Assembly: GCF_000208925.1 (NCBI RefSeq)
Contig: NW_001915188.1
Span: 1-16,111 of the forward strand
DNA length: 16,111 nt
DNA from: Entamoeba histolytica HM-1:IMSS
Lineage: Eukaryota > Evosea > Mastigamoebida > Endamoebidae
Direction: 5' to 3'
The translations under genes were made by a program, and so were the position numbers. The notes beneath the pieces are model-generated. The model was given only the letters and a program-made list of their open reading frames with translations. It was not told the origin of the DNA and ran no database searches. Position 1 is the stretch's first letter, and every line of letters starts with the position of its first letter. Positions 8,377-16,111 of the stretch are shown piece by piece.

Positions 8377-9418
8377 TTGCGGTATTAATTTACCTTCATT
8401 GAACTCTCATTATTTTTTCCTTTTTATTTTTTCATAAAATTTAATGTTTATTAATTACTTTTCATATTGTCTTGAATTATTTTACTTTTTTCTATCACTA
8501 TTTTTGAAACTTCTTGCCAATCACTCTCAAATATTTATATTCAACAAAAGTATAGCATTTATGTTAATTCTCAAAAGAAACAAAAGTTGTGAGTAATTTT
8601 AAAATACTTTATTGCCATGAAATAAAATAATTACATGAAATGATTGAATTATTTTATTTTACTTAGAAAATAGAATAGTTCAAATGTCAAAAATAGATAA
8701 AACATATTCTCATTAAAATGACTTAATTAGAAAAGTGTATTTTTATTATCATTTTCATAAATGAAAAGTATGGTGATGAATTTAATAACTATAAATATTC
8801 TTATTTTTAGGTATATCGTTAAAAGAATATGAAGATTATACTAATTTGTTATTCAACTGTAAAAAAAAATTTTTAAAATAGAATATCTGATAATAAAGCA
8901 AGAATTATTGAATGAGTTATTGATGTTATTAGATAAAACAATATAAAGTGTTAAAGAAATTTTTTGTTAGTTTAGTTTGTATGTATCATGTGTGACTTGT
9001 TGATTTATTATAAATAATTACACACAAAATATGAAAGAAAATAACCCTCAGAGAAAGGGTGTTTTAATTGTTTTACATATATTACTGGAAATACATTTTT
9101 ACATATTCAATTGAAATACATGTAGAGGTTTTGTATAAAAAATTGTTAAATGAAATAAAAAAAAGCGTCAATTATTTTGTTTTGTATTAGTAGTTTAACT
9201 TTATATAGGAATATTACAACATATCATCTTTTTAACTTGAAAACTCGACAAATGAATGTAATAAGATATATATTCAAAAGAATTGATTATATGATAAATT
9301 ATAAAATAGTGTTATAGTGCTATGTTAGTTTTATATTGTCTTGTGTATTCAATAAAAAGTATGTTAATACCAGTGTAATAATATTATCTTTAATATGACT
9401 TTTTGTAATTACAGTGCT

Positions 9419-9476
9419 AAAAATTACTCTTTTTACTTCTATGTCAACATTGTCAACAAATAAAAGAGTAATTTTT
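9419..9476. repeat. perfect 15-bp inverted repeat with a tandem word in its loop
   Basis: AAAAATTACTCTTTT (9419-9433) and AAAAGAGTAATTTTT (9462-9476) are exact reverse complements separated by 28 nt. The loop contains TGTCAACA twice, one base apart (about 9442-9458). It could be a small transposon remnant, a structured RNA or a protein-binding palindrome. No ORF overlaps it credibly. Confidence 0.6.
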
Positions 9477-9978
9477 ATATTTGTCAATAGGTTTTTCATG
9501 TTTGTTAGTTGCTTCAAGATAACTTTTACTTCTATTTAATGTTATTATTACTTTGGTTATTAATTGGAGAAAGTACTTATTATTTTGGAGCAATATTTGT
9601 TTTATGGAATGAATCAATTTGTTATTTTATGACTAGTTAAAGAATGAATATTTAATTAATCATACGATATAGTATATATTATGTTAGTTATTAACATCAA
9701 CCTATTTTTTGCTATTCTTATTGTTGTTATTAAAAAATACATGAAAAAATCTTTTCTTTCTTCTTTTATTTATCCAACTTTAAAAATGAAAGATTTTTGA
9801 ATATTTTGAAGAACAAAACATAAATTTATAATCTTTAAACGAAGAAGAAGAATAAACAATTTTATTTTTTTTATTTTTTATTCCCTTTTTACAAAAAAGA
9901 AAATTAATGTAACAAATATCAAATAGAAAAAAATTATTTTGGAGTAGATTTGTTGAAATAAAAAAGAAAAAATAAGAA

Positions 9979-9988
9979 GAACTTAAAA
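9979..9988 (+). promoter_or_regulatory. distal GAACTTAAAA word upstream of GAPDH
   Basis: GAACTTAAAA occurs about 97-106 nt before the GAPDH start, further than the 15-20 nt seen at other genes here. It may be a second, upstream promoter box. Confidence 0.35.
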
Positions 9989-10027
9989 AAAAAAAGAAAC
10001 CTATAATGACGAGTCGTAAGTATATCA

Positions 10028-10052
10028 CACGTGGCAAACTAATAAAAAGAAC
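10028..10052 (+). promoter_or_regulatory. GAPDH proximal promoter: CACGTG palindrome and GAAC box
   Basis: CACGTG (10028-10033) is a G+C-rich E-box/G-box palindrome in very A+T-rich DNA. GAAC (10049-10052) lies 33 nt before the start codon, a normal place for the Entamoeba GAAC element. The surrounding 40 nt are the richest in G+C in the spacer. Confidence 0.4.
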
Positions 10053-10081
10053 GACAAAATTACTGAAAAACATTAAATTAG

Positions 10082-11089
<1,008 letters not shown>

Positions 11090-11205
11090 TTAAGTTAACT
11101 TCTTTTTTGATAATATATTTTTTTGTTTTTATAAATAATTGAAGAAAATGTATTTAGTTTTGACAGAAATAACTATAACAAAGAGGGTTTTAGGAAAGTG
11201 AATCT

Positions 11206-11245
11206 CTAAGAAGATTTTTTAATAATGTTTTCTTGTAAATCTTAG
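11206..11245. repeat. small bulged inverted repeat before the beta-trefoil gene
   Basis: CTAAGAAGATTT (11206-11217) can pair with AAATCTTAG (11237-11245) apart from a 3-nt bulge. It lies 22 nt before the ATG, so it is either promoter DNA or leader RNA structure. It may be chance. Confidence 0.25.
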
Positions 11246-11266
11246 AAATTTATTTCATCTTTAAAA

Positions 11267-11692
11267 ATGAATGGCAAACAATTAAAATATCAATTTTGTC
11301 CAAAAAATTTTAGTAATTTTGCTCTAGATATTTGTGGTGGTGGAGAGTATCGCAGAGCACCACTTGTTATATTTGATAATAATGGAAATACTAGTCAGTT
11401 ATTTTATTATCAGGACGGATATCTTATTAATAAGAAAAGCCATTTGGCATTAAGTGCATCTTCAGAAGATGATCCTGAAAGAATTGAAGTGATTCAATCA
11501 CCACAAAGAAATCAAGCTGAACAATTATGGAAAATATACGAAAGTAATAAAAAGGGATGTGTTATTTGGAGTGTTAAATATCCAACATTATGTATGACAG
11601 TTGAAGAAGGTAATTATTCTGATGATACATCTATTATTCTTCAACAATATGACAAGAGTGGAAATCAACGGTTTGTCATCAATTGTAAATAA
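11267..11692 (+). CDS. single-domain beta-trefoil (ricin-B-lectin-like) protein
   Basis: The 141 residues make up almost exactly one beta-trefoil. Three repeats of roughly 45 residues each end in a Q-x-aromatic motif: QLF (44-46), QLW (86-88) and QRF (134-136). Each is preceded by a short DxxxG- or HLxLxx-like strand pattern, such as FALDICGG (18-25), HLALSAS (59-65) and LCMTVEEG (108-115). The fold is that of R-type carbohydrate-binding lectin domains, and no catalytic or toxin domain is attached. There is no signal peptide or membrane segment, so a cytosolic protein is predicted, although unconventional secretion cannot be excluded. The ligand is unknown, and the usual sugar-binding Asp/Asn pattern is only partly recognisable. 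The 3' end lies 58 nt from the end of the convergent VPS9 gene. The family call is by pattern only. Confidence 0.72.
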   Translation: MNGKQLKYQFCPKNFSNFALDICGGGEYRRAPLVIFDNNGNTSQLFYYQDGYLINKKSHLALSASSEDDPERIEVIQSPQRNQAEQLWKIYESNKKGCVIWSVKYPTLCMTVEEGNYSDDTSIILQQYDKSGNQRFVINCK

Positions 11693-11750
11693 GAAAATAA
11701 CAAAAAAAAAAGAAATAATAAAATAATTAAATGTTTAAATTTATTTAAGT

Positions 11751-13040
11751 TTATGATTGTTGAATAATTAAATTCAAAGCAGCTTTAAACGTTGTAGTTG
11801 TATATGATAATTTACCTTTAATTAAAGAAGAAGGAGTAAAAAGATCAATACAACATATTAATAAATTTATATTTGGAATAGAAGAATGTAAAAGAAGGTA
11901 AATGATAATAGGAATAATAGTATCTCCAGAAATATCAATATTACACAATTGTATTAATTGATCAAAAAGAGAATTTAAAGAAAGAATAAAATCATAAGGA
12001 ATAGTTAATTGAGTAAAATCAATAGAATGAATAAATTCATTTAATTTAGTATTTGAAACAAATTTATCAAAATTAGGGAATGAATGTTTTGAATAATCAT
12101 TTAAAAGTTGTTGTTGTTTTTGAATAAATTCATGATTAGATAAAGGTAAAATTTGAATTTGAATAGATGAAATAAATAAACTTAAACGAGAACATAATGC
12201 TCTATGAAATAATATAAATAATACATCAGAATAAGAATGATCAATATTATAATTATTAATTAAAGTTTTTATTATTTCAATTTGAATATTTTTTAATTTT
12301 GAAAGTAATTGAATTTGATTATTTTTAAATAATTTAATACTTTCAATATAAATATAAATTTGAACACCAATAGTATTATTTAAATTAAATATAACTTTAT
12401 TAAATCTTTCTTGTAATTTTTCATTATTTTGAATTTCAATATAAGTTTCTTTATCAATAATTTTTAATTCTTTAATAATTTCTTTTAATTCTTTTTCAGT
12501 TGAATTTCCAAAAATTGAAGTAAAAAGAGTTTCATAAGTTAATTTTTCTTGATCTTTTTTTTTTATCAATTGATTTAATTTAATTTCAATTTCATTAATA
12601 TTTGATGATAAAGAAGAAATATAAGTTGATGGCATTAAACAATAAAAATCAATATTATTAATAATAGTTCCACTTGATACTTTATTGTTTATTGAATTAT
12701 TATTTTCAATAAATTTTTCAATAATACTTGAATGATATTCAATTAATTCTTTTTTAAATTTTAATAATTCAAGTAAAGTATTTTGATAAATTCCATATGC
12801 AATTCTTAGTTCTTCTTGGTTTGAAAATTGAAAATGTTCATTTGCTATTTTTACTCTATTTAAAGTTAATTCAATTTCTTCATTTATTTCATTTTCTAAA
12901 ACTCCAAATTGTTGTAATAAATCACAACTTGACAATTTTGCTTTCATTAATTTTTCTAAATATTCCCTTTTTAGTTCTACTGAATAAATACCTTCAGAAA
13001 TTGAAAATTCAGGAAGTTGAATATCAATGAAATAATCCAT
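11751..13040 (-). CDS. VPS9-domain protein, predicted Rab5-type guanine nucleotide exchange factor
   Basis: This 429-residue protein starts at the ATG read 13040 to 13038. An open TTG codon just before it is not a start. Residues about 20-260 are helical, Asn/Ile/Lys/Glu-rich and coiled-coil-like. The C-terminal part resembles a VPS9 domain, which loads GTP on Rab5-family GTPases at early endosomes. Evidence is SYSDVLFILFHRALCSRLS (269-287), GDTIIPIIIYLLLHS (372-386), then SIPNINLL and LSYTTTTFKAALNLI (411-425). The residues matching the Rabex-5 catalytic set are kept in spacing: D373 and P377 (four apart), Y413 and T416 (three apart). There is no membrane segment or other domain. The gene shares a 117-nt intergenic region with divergent APC2 and converges on the beta-trefoil gene. 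It is exceptionally A+T-rich. Confidence 0.75.
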   Translation of the reverse strand: MDYFIDIQLPEFSISEGIYSVELKREYLEKLMKAKLSSCDLLQQFGVLENEINEEIELTLNRVKIANEHFQFSNQEELRIAYGIYQNTLLELLKFKKELIEYHSSIIEKFIENNNSINNKVSSGTIINNIDFYCLMPSTYISSLSSNINEIEIKLNQLIKKKDQEKLTYETLFTSIFGNSTEKELKEIIKELKIIDKETYIEIQNNEKLQERFNKVIFNLNNTIGVQIYIYIESIKLFKNNQIQLLSKLKNIQIEIIKTLINNYNIDHSYSDVLFILFHRALCSRLSLFISSIQIQILPLSNHEFIQKQQQLLNDYSKHSFPNFDKFVSNTKLNEFIHSIDFTQLTIPYDFILSLNSLFDQLIQLCNIDISGDTIIPIIIYLLLHSSIPNINLLICCIDLFTPSSLIKGKLSYTTTTFKAALNLIIQQS

Positions 13041-13157
13041 CAAAATTTATTAGTTTCTATTTTTCAGTTTAAAAAGAAAAATAAAATAAAATTTTTGTTA
13101 TTAAAATAAAATTTGTTTTTTATTAAAAAAATAAAAGAACTTAAATTAGAATTTGTA
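13041..13157. promoter_or_regulatory. 117-nt bidirectional promoter between VPS9 and APC2 genes
   Basis: Both start codons face away from this short spacer. On the plus strand GAACTTAAA (13137-13145) ends 12 nt before the APC2 ATG. On the minus strand there is no exact GAAC, only AGAAACTAATAAATTTTG next to the VPS9 ATG. Confidence 0.5.
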
Positions 13158-14615
13158 ATGGAAACTCAGACAAGTTTAGACTCGCTTATTAATCAATGTC
13201 TTATTGCTGATACTCTTAACTTCTTTTCATTATTTCATCAAATATGTTTTCAGGTTAATCAAAGACATTTTGAAACAATACATGAACAAGCACTTTTATA
13301 TAATAAATTATTTGATGTATTTCCTTTATTATTAAAACAAACATTGTCTTTATTAACTTCAAATTCAGGTCAAGGAATTCCTGATATATTAATTTCTACA
13401 TTAAGATTAATAAGAACATTTCCTTTTAATTCAATTGTATCAGATATTACTAGTGATTTACTTCATGAAATTGTACAATATTATTTAAGTCAAGTAGATT
13501 CTCTTCATCAATTAAATGTTATTACTCAACTTTTAATTCCTTTTTATTCTCCTAATTTTAATCAACAAATTGCTTTATTATATTTTAAAAAATATATTCC
13601 TCAATTACCTCATTTAATTATTTCTACTTCTTTAATTCCTCAGTTTGTTGATTTTCAAGAAATTTGTCATTCAAATAAATTATTAGCTAACTACTGTGTT
13701 TCTAAAATCATTGAACTCTTTAAATTTGATAAGAATACTAATAGTAAAGTCTTTCTTATATCTTTAATGAATTCAATGAAAAACCTTTGTATTATTGATG
13801 GTAGTCTTCAACTTTGTAAAATGTGTTTTGAAATTGCATTCCAATCAATTCATATTGTTTTACTCTCTGATTTTCTTCAATTTTTACAACAAGAAAATCT
13901 TCCTGATAATTGTTTTCATTCAGAACAATGGGATTTAATTTCACTTTCTTCTCCTTCTTTTATTCCTTTACCTCCTGAGTATATTGGTAAAATCCCAATT
14001 CAAATCATTAAAACAATTGCACAACATTATGGTGAACAATTATTAATTGAATATGAAAATGGTTTAGCTTCAAAACTATTGCATTGTGGTTTAGACGAAT
14101 TACAAGCACTTAATCATGTTTATCAATTTCTTCAAAAAAATGTGTTTGGAGAAGATTGTCCTGGTCAAGTAATGTTTAATGACGTTCAAAAATCTTTGGC
14201 AGAAATGAAAAAAACAAAAACATTCAATACATTAATTATATCTCCAGCTTATTGGCCTGAATTAAACTCAATTAAATATACTGACCTTGAAGAAATTAAA
14301 GAAAAGAAAAAAGAAGTCATTCGTAATTATAAGTCAAATCATCCTAAACAAATATTAACTTTTCAACAAGCAGGTGTTGTTAAATTAAATTATACTAACT
14401 TAAAAGGAGTTGTTACTTATCATGTCGTCACTCCACTTCAAGCTACAGTTTTGATAACAATCACAAAAGAAGAAAACGGTATATTATTAAATGAATTAGA
14501 ACATAAATTAGGTCTTAATGAAACTATGACAAGCAATATAGTTATGTATTGGTTAGAACAACGTGTAATAAGTGCCTCTGATTATATGGGGAGTATCTTA
14601 TTACACAAAGAATAA
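13158..14615 (+). CDS. APC2: anaphase-promoting complex subunit 2 (APC2, cullin-like)
   Basis: This 485-residue protein starts at the ATG of METQTSLD. The frame runs 15 codons further upstream but only from a TTG, and the GAACTTAAA box lies within that stretch. APC2 is the cullin-like scaffold of the APC/C ubiquitin ligase, where it holds the RING subunit APC11 for destruction of cyclin B and securin. The cullin-core pattern YGEQLLIEYENGLASKLL is at 291-308. APC2-type features follow: FGEDCPGQVMFNDV (330-343), IISPAYWPEL (360-369, matching LSSEFWP), YKSNHPKQILTFQQAGVV (391-408) and VTPLQATVLI (424-433). A winged-helix tail ends in YWLEQRVI. Most of the N-terminal half is weakly conserved helical repeats. 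It is much shorter than the roughly 800-residue animal protein. There is no neddylation-type lysine motif, as expected for APC2. Confidence 0.85.
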   Translation: METQTSLDSLINQCLIADTLNFFSLFHQICFQVNQRHFETIHEQALLYNKLFDVFPLLLKQTLSLLTSNSGQGIPDILISTLRLIRTFPFNSIVSDITSDLLHEIVQYYLSQVDSLHQLNVITQLLIPFYSPNFNQQIALLYFKKYIPQLPHLIISTSLIPQFVDFQEICHSNKLLANYCVSKIIELFKFDKNTNSKVFLISLMNSMKNLCIIDGSLQLCKMCFEIAFQSIHIVLLSDFLQFLQQENLPDNCFHSEQWDLISLSSPSFIPLPPEYIGKIPIQIIKTIAQHYGEQLLIEYENGLASKLLHCGLDELQALNHVYQFLQKNVFGEDCPGQVMFNDVQKSLAEMKKTKTFNTLIISPAYWPELNSIKYTDLEEIKEKKKEVIRNYKSNHPKQILTFQQAGVVKLNYTNLKGVVTYHVVTPLQATVLITITKEENGILLNELEHKLGLNETMTSNIVMYWLEQRVISASDYMGSILLHKE

Positions 14616-15307
14616 ACTAACTGTTTGAATAAATGAATGAAAAGATATTTTATTTACATAAAAAATGAAAGAATAAAACAAAAAAAATTACGTTTTACTT
14701 ATTTTTGGTTTAAAAAATTATTTTATATTTTTGATATTATTGTATCATTTCTTGATGGTAATAAATTATAACTATACACAAAATGAAAGTATTTTAAAGG
14801 TGGTTTATGTTTTGTAAACCTTTAACTGTTTACCCATTTCATATTAATAAATTATAATAAAATGAAATATCAACAAGAGATAATGTATAACTAACTAAAT
14901 AAGAAGATGTGTTTTGGGTTATTAATATACTTTATATCCAAATAAACTTAAGAAGTTTACATATACATATTATATAAGTGATTTTAATACAAAACAATAC
15001 TATATCATAATTTTGACACAATAATAATATACCAATAAATAAACGTGTATTTTGTTGTCAATTCCTTTCTAATTTCATGATTTATTTTATAAATGATAGA
15101 ATTCCCTTTTTATTGACTACATTGTAGTTACAAAAATAAAGAATATATTTGAGTTATTAATGAGTTTTCTCGTCAAAGTATAATATGATTTATTACGTCA
15201 TTTGAATAATTTAACTTTTTAAATGAATTTATAAGAAGTTAAAAATTACTAAATTAAGTTTCAATAGTTCTTGTTTTTCTTCTTTATTTTATTTATTTCA
15301 GATTATT
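14616..15307. other. 690-nt A+T-rich spacer, no gene seen
   Basis: The spacer lies between the end of APC2 and the decayed ORF on the right. Nothing with coding or structural-RNA character stands out. There is an imperfect hairpin near 14796-14823 (GTTTA/TAAAC stem with a bulged AAAG/CTTT extension) and a 5-bp ACTAC/GTAGT hairpin near 15117. The insertion boundary of the right-hand element, if it is one, should lie near or inside the right end of this stretch, but I cannot place it. Confidence 0.5.
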
Positions 15308-16111
15308 TCATTTACTCTCTTCTGAATCTCGTTCATTACATATTTCTATATACTCCTTCATTGTCTTCACATCATTCCATTAGGTATTTCATACTCCTAT
15401 TAAGTATGTCGTTAACTATTATTTCACTTGCAAATATAATGTTTTGTTCTTTCAACATTCTTAAAGATTCTTTATTGACCAATCCATTTACTGATATTGC
15501 TACCCGCGCTACTTTTATTTTGCTCTATTAAGTTGGATATTTTTCATGATGCACTTTATCCTGTACCATTTCCTTCCCTTGACCAAATCTTCTAGTCTAT
15601 TTATTTTCTTTAGGATTTCTTTTATTTCATCAAATTTATCTCTTATTATTTTATTTTGGAGATAGATGTGCATAACCATTGAAATCCTCTTCATATCATC
15701 TTGCAGATAATGCATTCTGCTTCTTGATATTATCCATCTATTATTAATTTCCATTATTAATCGGTCAGCTTCTTTTCTTTGAAAGTAGTAATTAATGTTT
15801 GAACATTTTTCTACTTTCATTTCTTTTATTTTATTGATGAGAGTGTTAAGGTATTCTTCATCAATTTCAGTAGAGTTATTCTTTAATATGATGTTTTTTA
15901 TTATTGAATTACACTCTACTCTTCCTTCCATTATATCATTTACTTTCACTCTAATGTGCCTTTTAGTGCTTTCTTTTATTTTACGTGATATTTTAATATA
16001 TTTAATATATTCTTTTTCATTATTGACATTGATGTTTATTGCTTTAATTATACTTTCAATTTGTTCCCATCTTAATTTCTTATATAATTTTTTATTCAAC
16101 CAATTAATTGC
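15308..16111 (-). pseudogene. decayed ATA-rich coding region, possible retrotransposon ORF remnant
   Basis: A minus-strand frame is open from the right window edge to a TAA (15517-15515), about 198 codons, with no credible ATG start inside its first part. It encodes a Lys/Ile/Asn/Glu-rich helical protein (EQIESIIKAININ, RRKEADRLI-like and KGRKWYRIKCIMKN segments). Just past the stop a second frame is open for about 50 codons (15524 to the TGA at 15372; SKIKVARVAISVNGLVNKES at its start). After that the first frame reopens (WNDVKTMKEYIEICNERDSE) to a TGA at 15310-15308. This looks like one coding region broken by two compensating frameshifts. Isoleucine is ATA in about half of its codons and AGG is used, unlike the neighbouring genes. 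The codon bias and basic coiled composition recall EhLINE ORF1, but I recognise no domain, and assignment to that family is a guess. Confidence 0.45.

Noticed and set aside
6326..8885. URE3-like TATTCTATT words (6326 plus strand; 8669 and 8877 minus strand)
   Set aside because: Roughly two or three are expected by chance in DNA this A+T-rich, and none is in a promoter position.
8773..8890. Possible box C/D snoRNA (GTGATGA at 8773, CTGA at 8887)
   Set aside because: The boxes are over 100 nt apart, with no terminal stem, no internal boxes and no recognisable rRNA guide.
9320..9517. 65-codon minus-strand ORF
   Set aside because: It starts with TTG, has low complexity, runs through the inverted repeat, and has no promoter box.
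10006..10066. snoRNA-like ATGACGA...CTGA pair before GAPDH
   Set aside because: There is no terminal stem, no guide complementarity was recognised, and the interval contains the GAPDH promoter box.
15271..15531. 86-codon plus-strand hydrophobic ORF
   Set aside because: It is antisense to the decayed minus-strand coding region, and its hydrophobicity follows from the T-rich strand.

Overview
The window is protist nuclear DNA and most probably comes from Entamoeba histolytica or a very close relative (E. dispar, E. nuttalli). The reasons are very high A+T, intronless genes packed on both strands with short spacers, GAAC-type promoter boxes about 20-35 nt before start codons, codons ending in A or T, and a pair of grainin-type EF-hand genes next to a GAPDH gene. 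The species call is inference from gene content; no database was searched.

Left part (1-6050). The 5' end of an ORC1/CDC6-type AAA+ ATPase runs off the left edge on the minus strand. It is followed by minus-strand ribosomal protein uS8 (S15a), an unannotated box C/D snoRNA candidate (about 955-1028, plus strand), a minus-strand cullin, and a 62-codon minus-strand ORF of unknown status in frame just upstream of the cullin. Diverging from these is a plus-strand protein with leucine-rich repeats fused to a PP2C phosphatase that keeps all its metal-binding motifs.

Middle part (6051-11692). After a 775-nt spacer come two paralogous grainin genes arranged head to head around a 261-nt shared promoter region. 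Then a 1.7-kb gene-free stretch, unusually long for this genome, holds a perfect 15-bp inverted repeat. GAPDH (plus strand) and a small orphan beta-trefoil (ricin-B-like, carbohydrate-binding type) protein follow.

Right part (11693-16111). A minus-strand VPS9-domain protein (predicted Rab5-type GEF) is transcribed divergently from a plus-strand APC2 homologue, the cullin-like subunit of the anaphase-promoting complex. The window ends in an ATA-rich minus-strand reading frame. It is open at the right edge and broken by apparent frameshifts on the left, and I interpret it as a decayed retroelement coding region.

The genes do not form an operon or pathway. Themes are housekeeping (ribosome, glycolysis, replication licensing), ubiquitin ligation (cullin plus APC2), signalling and trafficking (LRR-PP2C, VPS9) and calcium-binding granule proteins. 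The best previously unannotated signals are the snoRNA with an 11-nt guide to a conserved LSU rRNA segment, the recurrent (G)AACTTAAA box at fixed distance from start codons, the hairpin at 9419-9476, and the decayed element at the right end. I did not find an obviously new multi-gene system.
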